Part shown: positions 48,107 through 56,528 of the stretch, one piece after another
How the letters are laid out: each line of letters opens with the position of its first letter
How positions within the stretch are numbered: position 1 is the first letter of the stretch
DNA from: Pseudomonadota bacterium
Lineage (GTDB): Bacteria; Pseudomonadota; Gammaproteobacteria; Burkholderiales; Burkholderiaceae_E
Assembly: GCA_963204785.1 (NCBI GenBank)
Contig: CAUJHG010000039.1
Span: 24,469 to 88,468 of the forward strand
Length of the DNA: 64,000 bases
Direction of reading: 5' to 3'
Program-made: the position numbers and the translations under genes
Notes under the pieces: model-generated
Told to the model about the DNA's origin: nothing
The model's input: the letters and a program-made list of their open reading frames with translations, nothing else
Database searches by the model: none

Positions 48107-48925
48107 ATGCTGCTCGACGTCGCAGGCCAGCAGGCCTACGCCTACACCGGCGGACGCCCCTTCGATCCCACGCTGCCCACCGTGGTCTTCGTCCACGGCG
48201 CCCAGCAGGACCACAGCATCTGGATCCTGCAGACGCGCTACCTCGCGCACCACGGATACTCGGTGCTGGCGGTCGACCTGCCGGGCCACGGCCGCAGCGC
48301 AGGGGCGCCACTGACCACGATCGAAGCGATGACCGGCTGGCTGCTCGCGCTGCTCGACGCCGCGGGGGTCGCCCGGGCCGCGATCGTCGGCCACAGCATG
48401 GGGTCCCTGATCGCGATCGACGCGGCAGGCAGCGCCCCCGCACGCGTCGAGCGGATCGCGCTGGTGGGCACTGCCTACCCGATGAAGGTCTCCGACGCGC
48501 TGCTCGCGGCCGCGCGCGACGACGAGCCGAAGGCCTTCGACATGATCAACCTCTGGTCGCGCAGCGGCATCAGCCACCGTCCAGGCTGCCCCGCGCCCGG
48601 CTTCTCGGTGCTCAACCAGGGCCGACGGCTGATGGAGCGGCAGAAGCCCGGCGTGCTCTTCAACGACTTCAACGCCTGCAACGCCTATCAGGGCGGCCTG
48701 GAGCGCGCGCGCGCGCTCGCCTGCCCGGCGCTGTTCGTGCTCGGCGCAAGCGACCTGATGACCCCGATGCGCGCCGCGCGCAGCCTGATCGACGCGATCC
48801 CGGACAGCCGGGTGGTCGAGATCCCGCGCTGCGGCCACGCGATGACCGACGAGCGCCCCGACGCGGTGCTCGACGCCCTGCGCGGCTTCCTCGCGCCGAT
48901 GCGCGCCGCGGCCGTCGCTGCCTGA
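48107..48925 (+). CDS. Alpha/beta hydrolase
   Basis: A 272-aa serine hydrolase. The oxyanion region is VVFVHGAQQDHSIW, the nucleophile elbow is VGHSMGSLIA (Ser about residue 99), the acid is probably Asp in LGASDLMTPM, and the catalytic His is in PRCGHAMTDERP. No signal peptide. The substrate cannot be assigned; small-ester or lactone hydrolysis is likely. ATG has an AGGAGA site, and it follows metY by 54 bases, possibly on the same message. Confidence 0.85.
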   Translation: MLLDVAGQQAYAYTGGRPFDPTLPTVVFVHGAQQDHSIWILQTRYLAHHGYSVLAVDLPGHGRSAGAPLTTIEAMTGWLLALLDAAGVARAAIVGHSMGSLIAIDAAGSAPARVERIALVGTAYPMKVSDALLAAARDDEPKAFDMINLWSRSGISHRPGCPAPGFSVLNQGRRLMERQKPGVLFNDFNACNAYQGGLERARALACPALFVLGASDLMTPMRAARSLIDAIPDSRVVEIPRCGHAMTDERPDAVLDALRGFLAPMRAAAVAA

Positions 48926-48964
48926 AGAGGCCCGCGCTCCGGCCTGGCGCCTGCGCCCTCTTCA
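48923..48964. terminator. Inverted repeat joining two convergent stop codons
   Basis: TGAAGAGG (48923-48930) and CCTCTTCA (48957-48964) form an 8-bp stem. The outer three bases of each arm are the stop codons of the alpha/beta hydrolase (plus) and the YihY-family gene (minus). The loop is 26 bases of GC-rich sequence that can fold further. Confidence 0.5.
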
Positions 48965-50206
48965 GGGTGCCGGCTCGCGTGGCTGCACCAGCGCCGCCAG
49001 CGGGAGCTCCACCCGGCTGAAGTCGAAGGGTGGCGCCGGTACACGCGGGACCCCATCGCGCGCATTCCACAGCCGCTCGAAGAGCGCCCGCATCGAGCGC
49101 TGCGCCGCGCCAGGCGCCAGGGCCCAGTGCTCCGCCCAGATCTCGCGTTCCCCGTCGCCCGCGGCGTCGCCCAGCCGCCAGTAGCGATCGAGATAGCCGA
49201 GTTCCGAGAGCAGCCGCGCGGTCTCGATCGCGCGCGCAGGGTCGCGCTCGAGCAGCCCTCGCATCTCGCCGGCCGCCACCGCCTGGCGTCCGCCGTCCGC
49301 CGCGCGCACCAGCGCCTCGAGCACCCCGGCCGCCATCCCGAACCGGTCCGACAGGCTCGGCTGGAGATGCACGCCCGCGCCGGCCCCCCGGTACGGGATG
49401 CTTGCCGCCAGCAGCGCCCCCGCGAGCACCGTGAGCCAGAGCAGGTAGAGCCAGATCAGGAACAGCGGCAGCGCGGCGAAGGTGCCGTAGACCACCGTGT
49501 AGGTCGGCAGCTTCGCGACCTGGAATGCCAGCCCACGCTTGAGCAGCTCGAGCACCACGGCCGCTGCCAGCGCGCCGGCGAAAGCCTCGCCCCAGCGCAC
49601 TGGCGCGTTGGGCACCAGCCGATAGAGCAGCGTGAGCCCGGCGATCGTGGTCAGCCAGGGCAGGATCGACAGCCAGGCATGCTCGACCTGGCGCATCCCG
49701 GCGGCCGCGAACAGCTCGCTCACGATCAGCCCGTTGACCGCGATGCTCGCGGCCAGCAGCAGCGGCCCCAGGGTCAGGAAGGTCCAGTAGACGGTCAGCC
49801 GGCGCGCGATCGGCCGCGGCTGCGGCGCCGCCCAGATCCGGTTCAGCGCGTGGTCGAGCGTGAGCAGCGCCGAGAACGCGGTCGCGAAGAACAGCACCGC
49901 CCCCACCGCGGAGAGCTCGCTCGCCTTCGCGGAGAACTGGTTCAGCAGCCGGACCACGGTCTCGCTGAAGCTCGGCAGCAGGAAGTTGGCAGCCAGGAAA
50001 CGCAGCAGCGCCTCGCGCAGCGAGGAGAAGGCCGGCAGCGCGCCGAGCAGCGACACCGCGATCGTGACCACCGGCACCAGCGCGAGCAGCGAGAGCAGCA
50101 CCAGGCTTGCGGCGGTCTGCGGCAGCTGCAGCCGTGCGCCCTGTCGGACCAGCGCGAGCGCCAGGCCGCGGGCGCGCGGCGGCAGGGAATCGGACGCTGG
50201 CCTCAT
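48962..50206 (-). CDS. YihY/BrkB family inner-membrane protein
   Basis: A 414-aa protein with about six membrane helices in residues 1-290 (for example ASLVLLSLLALVPVVTIAVSLLGALP and TVYWTFLTLGPLLLAASIAV) and the family sequence RWGEAFAGALAAAVVLELLKRG. A soluble C-terminal region of about 120 residues (LSDRFGMAAGVLEALVRAADG, REIWAEHWALAPG) resembles a winged-helix tail often seen in betaproteobacterial members. The family was once named ribonuclease BN, but that activity belongs to another protein; the function is unknown. It is divergent from the DUF2069 gene with only 27 bases between the starts. Confidence 0.88.
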   Translation of the reverse strand: MRPASDSLPPRARGLALALVRQGARLQLPQTAASLVLLSLLALVPVVTIAVSLLGALPAFSSLREALLRFLAANFLLPSFSETVVRLLNQFSAKASELSAVGAVLFFATAFSALLTLDHALNRIWAAPQPRPIARRLTVYWTFLTLGPLLLAASIAVNGLIVSELFAAAGMRQVEHAWLSILPWLTTIAGLTLLYRLVPNAPVRWGEAFAGALAAAVVLELLKRGLAFQVAKLPTYTVVYGTFAALPLFLIWLYLLWLTVLAGALLAASIPYRGAGAGVHLQPSLSDRFGMAAGVLEALVRAADGGRQAVAAGEMRGLLERDPARAIETARLLSELGYLDRYWRLGDAAGDGEREIWAEHWALAPGAAQRSMRALFERLWNARDGVPRVPAPPFDFSRVELPLAALVQPREPAP

Positions 50207-50233
50207 GCGCGCCTATGATAGCCTCGCAGCCTG

Positions 50234-50596
50234 ATGAAGACCGCCCGCCGACTGACGATCGCTGCCTTCGCCGGCCTCATCGCGCTCGGTCTGGCCTGGG
50301 AGCTCTGGCTCGCGCCGCTGCGCCCCGGCGGCTCGATGCTCGCGCTCAAGACGCTGCCCCTCGCACTGGCCCTGCCCGGGCTGACCCGTGGGCGGCTGCG
50401 CAGCTACCAGTGGTGGTCGATGGGCATTCTGGCCTACCTGGCCGAGGGCCTGGTCCGCGCCACCAGCGACACCGGAGCCAGCGCCCTGCTGGCGACGCTC
50501 GAGGTCCTGCTCGCTGTGGCTGCGTTCGCCGCAATTCTCGGCTTCGCGCGAGCCAGCCGCGCCGAAGCCTCCCTTGCGCCCACCCCGCCCCGATGA
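50234..50596 (+). CDS. DUF2069 membrane protein
   Basis: A 120-aa protein with about four hydrophobic segments, including AAFAGLIALGLAWELWLAP, WSMGILAYLAEGLVRATSD and TLEVLLAVAAFAAILGFAR. The pattern matches DUF2069, a family of unknown function common in beta- and gammaproteobacteria. A TATGAT hexamer at 50214-50219 may be its -10. Its stop overlaps the ATG of the antiporter gene by 4 bases (ATGA). Confidence 0.8.
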   Translation: MKTARRLTIAAFAGLIALGLAWELWLAPLRPGGSMLALKTLPLALALPGLTRGRLRSYQWWSMGILAYLAEGLVRATSDTGASALLATLEVLLAVAAFAAILGFARASRAEASLAPTPPR

Positions 50597-52359
50597 CCGA
50601 GGCCACGAGCAGCCTGCCGCACCTGCGCGAGGTGCTGGTCTTCCTGGCCCTGGCCGGAGTCCTGATCCCGTTCCTGCAGCGCTTCCGGGTGCACGCGGTC
50701 CTCGGTTTCCTGCTGGTGGGCTCGGTCCTCGGACCCTTCGGCCTGGGCGCGCTGGTCGAGCAGCTGCCCTGGCTCGCCTGGTTCACCGTGCCCCGCGAGG
50801 AAGGCGCGCAGGCGCTCGCGGAGGTCGGCGTGCTCTTCCTGATGTTCGCGATCGGCCTGGACCTCTCGGTCGAGCGGATGTGGGCGATGCGCCGCTGGGT
50901 GTTCGGTGCGGGCACGCTGCAGGTGCTGCTGTGCAGCCTGGTCGCCGGACTGATCGCCTGGCTGCTGGGCAGCTCGGCGCAGTCGGCGATCCTGCTCGGG
51001 CTGGTGCTCTCGTTCTCGTCGACCGCGATCGTCATGCAGCTGCTGGCCAGCCGACGCCAGCTGGGCACGCAACTGGGCAGGGCGAGCTTCGCGATCCTGC
51101 TGTTCCAGGACCTCGCGGTCGTTCCGGTGCTGATCCTCGCGCAGGCGCTGGGCCAGGGGGTGGACGCGCTGCTGCCGGCGCTGGGGCTGTCGCTCCTGAA
51201 AGCGGCGGGGGCGATCGTGCTGATCTACGGAATCGGCAGCCGCGTGGTGCGCCCGGTGTTCCGCCGCATCGCCTCGGCCCGCCAGCCGGACGTGCTGATG
51301 GCGCTGACCGTGCTCAGCGCGCTGGGCATCGGCGCACTGACCGAGCGCGTCGGCCTGTCGATGGCGCTGGGCGCGCTGCTGGCCGGGCTGCTGCTGGCGG
51401 AGACCGAGTACCGGCACGAGATCGAGGTGATGATCGAGCCCTTCCGCCAGCTGCTGATGGGGCTGTTCTTCCTCTCGGTGGGCGCGAACATCGACCTGAT
51501 GGCGATCGTGCGCGACCCGCTCTGGCTTCCGCTGTCGGTGCTCGGGCTGCTGGCGCTGAAGGCGGCGATCATCACGGCGATCCTCGCCCGTTACGGGCTG
51601 CCGCGCGCGACCGCGATCGAGGCCGGGATCCTGCTCGGCCAGGGCGGGGAGTTCGCCTTCGTCGTGCTCGGCGTGGCGCTCGCCAACGGCCTGCTGCCCG
51701 CCGACGCGGTGCGCTTCATGATGCTGGTGGTCGGGCTGTCGATGATGCTCACGCCGCTGGCCGCCGCCGGTGGGCGCGGCCTTTCGGCCTGGATCGCGGC
51801 CCGCAGCGCCGAGCCTGCCGCGCCCAGCGCGATGCCCGAACTGCCGGCGCTCGAAGGGCACGTGGTGCTCGCCGGTTTCGGACGCGTCGGCCGCCTGATC
51901 GCCGAGATCCTCGAGCAGCAGCAGATTCCCTACGTCGCGCTGGACAACGACGCTGCAGCGGTCACCGAGCACCACCGCCGCGGCGCCCCGGTCTTCGTCG
52001 GTGACGCGGGCCGCGCCGAACTGCTCGGCGCGCTGGGAGTCCAGGCAGCCAGCGCAGTGGTGCTCACGATGGACGACCCGCCGGCCGCACTGCGCGCGGT
52101 GCTGGCGATCCGAACCGCGTCGCCCGACGTCGCGATCCTCGCCCGCGCGCGCGACGAACCGCACGCCCAGGCGCTGCTCGAGGCGGGCGCCAGCACGGTG
52201 ATTCCCGAGACCCTCGAAGCCGGACTGCAGCTGGCCGGTGCGGTGACCGAGCGCTGCGGCCTGCCGCACGAGGCGGTGCAGGTGCTGCTCGATCAGCAGC
52301 GCGCGCTGCGCGCGCCAGGGATGACCTCCGCGTTCGGGTCGCGCGCACCCGGGGGCTGA
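50593..52359 (+). CDS. Kef-type monovalent cation:proton antiporter (CPA2)
   Basis: A 588-aa potassium/proton exchange or efflux protein. About 12 membrane helices occupy residues 1-390, with hallmarks GFLLVGSVLGPFGLG, LGLVLSFSSTAIVMQLL, ILLFQDLAVVPVL (with the ion-binding QD) and GGEFAFVVLG. A cytoplasmic NAD-binding TrkA-N domain follows (about 415-535: VVLAGFGRVGRLIAEIL, FVGDAGRAELL). No TrkA-C domain is seen. KefB and KefC cannot be distinguished from sequence. The last 67 bases overlap the convergent dusA gene. Confidence 0.88.
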   Translation: MTEATSSLPHLREVLVFLALAGVLIPFLQRFRVHAVLGFLLVGSVLGPFGLGALVEQLPWLAWFTVPREEGAQALAEVGVLFLMFAIGLDLSVERMWAMRRWVFGAGTLQVLLCSLVAGLIAWLLGSSAQSAILLGLVLSFSSTAIVMQLLASRRQLGTQLGRASFAILLFQDLAVVPVLILAQALGQGVDALLPALGLSLLKAAGAIVLIYGIGSRVVRPVFRRIASARQPDVLMALTVLSALGIGALTERVGLSMALGALLAGLLLAETEYRHEIEVMIEPFRQLLMGLFFLSVGANIDLMAIVRDPLWLPLSVLGLLALKAAIITAILARYGLPRATAIEAGILLGQGGEFAFVVLGVALANGLLPADAVRFMMLVVGLSMMLTPLAAAGGRGLSAWIAARSAEPAAPSAMPELPALEGHVVLAGFGRVGRLIAEILEQQQIPYVALDNDAAAVTEHHRRGAPVFVGDAGRAELLGALGVQAASAVVLTMDDPPAALRAVLAIRTASPDVAILARARDEPHAQALLEAGASTVIPETLEAGLQLAGAVTERCGLPHEAVQVLLDQQRALRAPGMTSAFGSRAPGG

Positions 52360-53351
52360 ACCAGCGCAGCAGCCTGCGCGATCAGGCGAGGGTCTTCGTC
52401 TGCAAGCCGCCGCGCGTCCGACAGCGTCTGCCGCCAGCGCCGGGCGCCCGGCAGCCCGTTGAACAGTCCCAGCAGGTGGCGGGTGAGCTCGCGCAGGCGC
52501 CCGCCCGCGCGGACGTGCCGCGTCGCGTAGTCGACCAGCGGATCGATCAGCGCGAAGCGATCCTCCACCGGCGCGGGCTGTCCGAAGAGGCGTCGGTCCA
52601 CGCCGGCCAGCAGCCAGGGTTCGTGGTAGGCGGCGCGCCCGAGCATGACCCCGTCGACCTGTTCCAGGTGCGGCAGGCAGTCCTCCAGCGTGGCCAGGCC
52701 GCCGTTGAGCACGAAGCGCAGGTCCGGGAAGTCGCGCGCGAGCGCGTGCGCGAAGGCGTAGCGCAGCGGCGGCAGCTCGCGGTTCTCCTTCGGGCTCAGC
52801 CCTTTCAGCCAGGCGTTGCGGGCGTGGACGATGAAGGTGCGCGCACCGCCCGCAGCGACCGTTCCGACGAAGTCGCGCACGAAGCCGTAGTCCTCCACGC
52901 GGTCGATGCCGATCCGGTGCTTGACCGTGACCGGAATCGACACCGCGTCGGCCATCGCCTTCACACAGTCGCGCACCAGCGCCGGTTCGGCCATCAGGCA
53001 GGCGCCGAAGGCGCCCCGCTGGACCCGCTCGCTCGGGCAGCCGCAGTTCAGGTTGACCTCGTCGTATCCCCAGCGCTGCGCAAGGCGCGCGCAGGCCGCG
53101 AGCTCCGCCGGTTCGCTGCCTCCGAGCTGCAGCGCCAGCGGGTGCTCGGCGGGATCGAAGTCGAGGTGGCGCGCCCGGTCGCCGTGGACCAGCGCGCCGG
53201 TGGTCACCATTTCGGTGTAGAGGCGGGCGCGCCGGCTCAGCAGCCGGTGGAAGAAGCGGCAGTGGCGATCGGTCCAGTCGAGCATCGGCGCGACGCAGAA
53301 GCGGTGGGGGTCGGCGCTGGACGCAGCCCCGCGAGCGATCGGATCATCCAT
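52293..53351 (-). CDS. dusA: tRNA-dihydrouridine(20/20a) synthase
   Basis: An FMN-dependent reductase of uridines 20 and 20a in tRNA. The 352-aa protein has the start CVAPMLDWTDRHCRFF, LYTEMVTTGALVHG, the DusA-type catalytic Cys segment LNCGCPSERVQRGAFGACLM, VTVKHRIGIDRVEDYGF and NGGLATLEDCLPHL. ATG at 53351 is preferred to an upstream start; 19 extra codons would invade the divergent promoter region. Its 3' end overlaps the antiporter gene on the other strand by 67 bases. Confidence 0.94.
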   Translation of the reverse strand: MDDPIARGAASSADPHRFCVAPMLDWTDRHCRFFHRLLSRRARLYTEMVTTGALVHGDRARHLDFDPAEHPLALQLGGSEPAELAACARLAQRWGYDEVNLNCGCPSERVQRGAFGACLMAEPALVRDCVKAMADAVSIPVTVKHRIGIDRVEDYGFVRDFVGTVAAGGARTFIVHARNAWLKGLSPKENRELPPLRYAFAHALARDFPDLRFVLNGGLATLEDCLPHLEQVDGVMLGRAAYHEPWLLAGVDRRLFGQPAPVEDRFALIDPLVDYATRHVRAGGRLRELTRHLLGLFNGLPGARRWRQTLSDARRLADEDPRLIAQAAALVQPPGARDPNAEVIPGARSARC

Positions 53352-53445
53352 TGGGCAGACTTTACTTCGGCCGGGGCCGGGAATAGCGTTCCGGGACAAA
53401 CACGACAATCACCGGCGCAGCCGGATCATCCCGGGGAGAAAGCAC

Positions 53446-54102
53446 ATGGCCAGGCAGTTCCTGATCGTCGACGACCACCCCATCCTGCAGCGAGCCATCG
53501 CCCAGGAGTTCGAGGAGATCGAACCCGGCTGCCAGGTCAGCCTCGCCGGGCGCCTCGAGGACGCCCTGCGCATGATGCGCAACGGCATGCGCTTCGACCT
53601 GATCCTGTTCGACCTGCGCCTGCCGGACGTCTCCGGAATCGAGGGGCTGGCCACCCTGCGCAAGCACCATCCGGAGTGCCGGGTCGTGGTCTTCTCGGCC
53701 GAGGCCGACTCCCCGATGATCGTCCGCTGCCTGGATCTCGGCGCCGCAGGCTACATCCCGAAGAACCTGCCGGGCGAGACCGTGCGCAGCGCGCTGCGGC
53801 TGGTGGTCTCGGGCTGCGCCTACGTGCCCCCGCAGATCCTGGCCGGCGAGCGGCTGCGCAGCGAGCACGGCGCCGCGCTCAGGAGCTCCGACCCACGCCG
53901 CCTCGGTCTCACCGAGCGCCAGGTCGATGTCCTGCGGCTGATCCTGCGCGGGCTGCCCAACAAGCTGATCTGTCGGCAACTGGCGCTTGCCGAAGGCACC
54001 GTCAAGGTTCACGTCAGCGCAGTGCTGCGCGCGCTCGGCGTGCAGAACCGGACCCAGGCGGTCATCGCCGCGAGCCGGATCGGTCTGCGCCTGCCGGATT
54101 GA
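53446..54102 (+). CDS. LuxR/NarL-type response regulator
   Basis: A 218-aa two-domain regulator. The receiver (1-120) has FLIVDDHPILQRA, phospho-Asp in LILFDLRLPDVSG and the Lys in GYIPKNLPGE. The LuxR HTH (about 150-215) has LTERQVDVLRLILRGLPNKLICRQL and EGTVKVHVSAVLRALG. No sensor kinase is adjacent, so it is an orphan in this window. It is divergent from dusA across 94 bases. Target genes are unknown; the neighbouring acyl-CoA dehydrogenases are convergent and need not be regulated by it. Confidence 0.9.
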   Translation: MARQFLIVDDHPILQRAIAQEFEEIEPGCQVSLAGRLEDALRMMRNGMRFDLILFDLRLPDVSGIEGLATLRKHHPECRVVVFSAEADSPMIVRCLDLGAAGYIPKNLPGETVRSALRLVVSGCAYVPPQILAGERLRSEHGAALRSSDPRRLGLTERQVDVLRLILRGLPNKLICRQLALAEGTVKVHVSAVLRALGVQNRTQAVIAASRIGLRLPD

Positions 54103-54169
54103 ACCCCCTGCTGGCGCGTACGGGCGCTCACGCCGGCCGGCTTGCCCGGGTACGCGCCCCGAGCCGCTG

Positions 54170-55267
54170 CTAGACGCTCGTCGCGCGAACGATCCCGTCC
54201 CAGCAGCGCGCCTGCGTCCCGGCCAGCGTGGCCTCGCCCAGCCTGCGACTCCAGTGCAGCGCCGAGCCGAACTCGCCGGCCCAGGCGTGCAGCCGGCGGG
54301 AATACAACTGCAGGTCGTACTCCTCGGTCACGCCGATCGCGCCATGAACCCCATGGGCGATGCCGGTGCACAGCTCGGCGGCACTGGCGGCCACGTGTTT
54401 CGCACTCGCGACCCGGGTCGGATCCAGCCCGACCGAGGTGTCGGCCAGCGCGAGCTGCGAGGCAATCGCCGCCAGCGCCGTCCAGGAGCCCGCAAGCGCG
54501 AGCTGCTGCTGGATCGCCTGGAACTTCCCGATCGGCCGCCCGAACTGGATCCGGTCGTTCGCGTAGCGGGTGGACATCCCGAGCACCTGCGCGCAGCCGC
54601 CCGCGAGCTGCGCCGCCCGGATCGCAGCCCCTGCCAGCAGCACGCTCGTTCCCTCGGGAAGCCGGCCCGAGACAGCAGGCCGGACCGCATCCCAGGCAAG
54701 TCGCGCCCGCTCCTCTCCGGCAGTGTTCGTGCTGCGCTGCGCGCGTGCCGCCGCGCGCTCCAGCACCAGCAGCCGGTGTGCGCCGCCGGCCGCCTCGTCG
54801 GGCACCGAGACCAGCACCCAGCGCGCGGCGGATGCGAAGGGCACCTCACCGGCCACCAGCGCGCTTGCGTCGGTGCCACGCTGCACCACGCCCAGCGTGG
54901 CCACGCCCTCGGGGAGCTCCACGCCCGCCAGCCGCGCGAGCGCGTGCGCGGCGAGCATCTCGGCCAGCGGCGCCGGCGCACCGAAGCGTCCGGCCAGCCG
55001 CACCAGCGGCTCGACGTCACACCAGCCCAGCCCGACGCCCCCGGCCTCCTCCGGCGCAGTGGCCAGCGGCAGCCCGGCGTCCTCGAGCGCCTGCCAAAGC
55101 CCCTGCGCAGCGCCCGCTGCGCCCGCTGGCTGCGCTGTCCTCCCCGCTCCATCCAGGTCGACCTGGCGCAGCAGCGCCGGCGTGCACAGCTCCGCCAGCA
55201 GGCGCTCGGCCGAGTCGGCGAGCATCTCGCGCGTCTGCGCGTCCCCACGTCCTTGCAGTTCGTTCAT
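54170..55267 (-). CDS. Acyl-CoA dehydrogenase family protein, small subunit type
   Basis: A 365-aa flavoprotein related to acyl-CoA dehydrogenases but divergent. The N-terminal helical domain (AGLPLATAPEEAGGVGLGW) and the C-terminal segment FGRPIGKFQAIQQQLALAGS and YSRRLHAWAGEFG are recognisable. The middle beta domain is weak and lacks the usual FAD/substrate signature. Such divergent members commonly pair with a second dehydrogenase as heteromers. It overlaps the upstream dehydrogenase gene by 4 bases (ATGA), supporting a two-subunit enzyme. The substrate is unknown. Confidence 0.82.
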   Translation of the reverse strand: MNELQGRGDAQTREMLADSAERLLAELCTPALLRQVDLDGAGRTAQPAGAAGAAQGLWQALEDAGLPLATAPEEAGGVGLGWCDVEPLVRLAGRFGAPAPLAEMLAAHALARLAGVELPEGVATLGVVQRGTDASALVAGEVPFASAARWVLVSVPDEAAGGAHRLLVLERAAARAQRSTNTAGEERARLAWDAVRPAVSGRLPEGTSVLLAGAAIRAAQLAGGCAQVLGMSTRYANDRIQFGRPIGKFQAIQQQLALAGSWTALAAIASQLALADTSVGLDPTRVASAKHVAASAAELCTGIAHGVHGAIGVTEEYDLQLYSRRLHAWAGEFGSALHWSRRLGEATLAGTQARCWDGIVRATSV

Positions 55268-56415
55268 CGCAGCCCCAGCCCGCGGGCGATCATCCCGCGC
55301 AGGATTTCACGTGTTCCGCCGCGCAGCGAGAAGGTCGGCGCCATCTGCAGCACGTACCCGACCGCATCGAGCAGCGAGGCCGGCGCCGGCTCGGCGGGGT
55401 CCGCGGCGCACAGGCGTGCGGCGATGGTTCCGATCGCCTGCTCCACCTCGGTGCCCAGGTCCTTGACCACTGCCGCCTCGAGCAGCGGCTGTTCGCCACG
55501 GGCCACCTTGCCGTTGACCGCGAGGCACATCGCGCGCAGCGCCACCAGTCGCGCCTGGATCGCGCCGATCTCCGCGGCCGCGATCGCGTCGCTGCCGCCG
55601 CGCGCGCGCTGCCAGGCGATCAGTTCGTCGAGCAGCACGATGCTCGACTGCAGCCGCTCCGGGCCGCTGCGCTCGAAGGCGAGTTCCGCGTTGACCTGGG
55701 CCCAGCCGCCACCCTCGGTGCCCACCAGCGCATCCTCGGGCAGCAGGACGTCCTCGAAGTGCACCTCGTTGAAGTGCTCGTCGCCCGCCTGGTCGCGGAT
55801 CGGTCGCACCTTCACGCCGGGAGTCTTCAGGTCGATGACCACTTGCGACAGGCCCTTGTGCCGATCCTCGGGCGCTCCGGAGGTGCGCACCAGCGCGATC
55901 ATGTAATGCGCGTGATGGGCGATGGTCGTCCAGATCTTGCTTCCGTTGAGCTTCCAGCCGCCATCCACCCTGACCGCGCGCGAACGCACGCTGGCGAGGT
56001 CGGAACCGGAGTTCGGCTCGCTCATCCCGATGCAGAAGAAGGCCTCGCCACGGCAGATCCGCGGCAGGTAGAAACGACGCTGCTCCTCGGTGCCGAAGCG
56101 GTTGATCAGCGGGCCGCTCTGGCGGTCGGCGATCCAGTGCGCCGCCACCGGCGCGCCGCGCGCGAGCAGTTCCTCGACGACGACGAATCGGGCGTAGGGC
56201 GAGCGGCCGCCGCCGCCGTACTCGCGCGGCAGCATCATGCCCACGAAGCCCGCAGCGGCAAGCCTGCGGCTGAAGGCCTCGTCGTAGCCCATCCACGAGC
56301 GCGAGCGCTGGGCGGCCGAAGTGCGCGGCAGTTCCGCGTCGAGGAAGGCCCGGATCGCGGGCCGCAGCGCTTCGTCCTCTGCGGGGATGCGCTCGATCTC
56401 GAGGGCAGGCAGCAT
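55264..56415 (-). CDS. Acyl-CoA dehydrogenase
   Basis: A 383-aa FAD enzyme introducing a 2,3-double bond into an acyl-CoA. Signatures: GMMLPREYGGGGRSP, CIGMSEPNSGSDLAS (signature 1), LNGSKIWTTIAHHAHY and the C-terminal RGGTREILRGMIARGLG (signature 2 region). The catalytic Glu of the medium-chain type (YEGT) is replaced by Gly (RGGT). A Glu in LAFERSGPERL may serve instead, as in the isovaleryl/long-chain position. ATG at 56415. It is the first gene of a two-gene dehydrogenase operon. Confidence 0.88.
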   Translation of the reverse strand: MLPALEIERIPAEDEALRPAIRAFLDAELPRTSAAQRSRSWMGYDEAFSRRLAAAGFVGMMLPREYGGGGRSPYARFVVVEELLARGAPVAAHWIADRQSGPLINRFGTEEQRRFYLPRICRGEAFFCIGMSEPNSGSDLASVRSRAVRVDGGWKLNGSKIWTTIAHHAHYMIALVRTSGAPEDRHKGLSQVVIDLKTPGVKVRPIRDQAGDEHFNEVHFEDVLLPEDALVGTEGGGWAQVNAELAFERSGPERLQSSIVLLDELIAWQRARGGSDAIAAAEIGAIQARLVALRAMCLAVNGKVARGEQPLLEAAVVKDLGTEVEQAIGTIAARLCAADPAEPAPASLLDAVGYVLQMAPTFSLRGGTREILRGMIARGLGLR

Positions 56416-56528
56416 GGCAGGCAGCTCGATGCAGTGGGGAAGTCCGGAATGCTAACGCACCGCAGGCTCGGGCCGGACAAGCCCCCCGGCAGCGGCGCCT
56501 GCGGAGGTCTCGAATTGCGGCGCGCCGC

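Noticed and set aside
48962..50206. Ribonuclease BN
   Set aside because: The historical name of the YihY family; true RNase BN is a metallo-beta-lactamase-fold enzyme. This is an integral membrane protein.
49030..50218. Plus-strand open frames antisense to the YihY-family gene
   Set aside because: Composition-driven shadows without domain or ribosome site.
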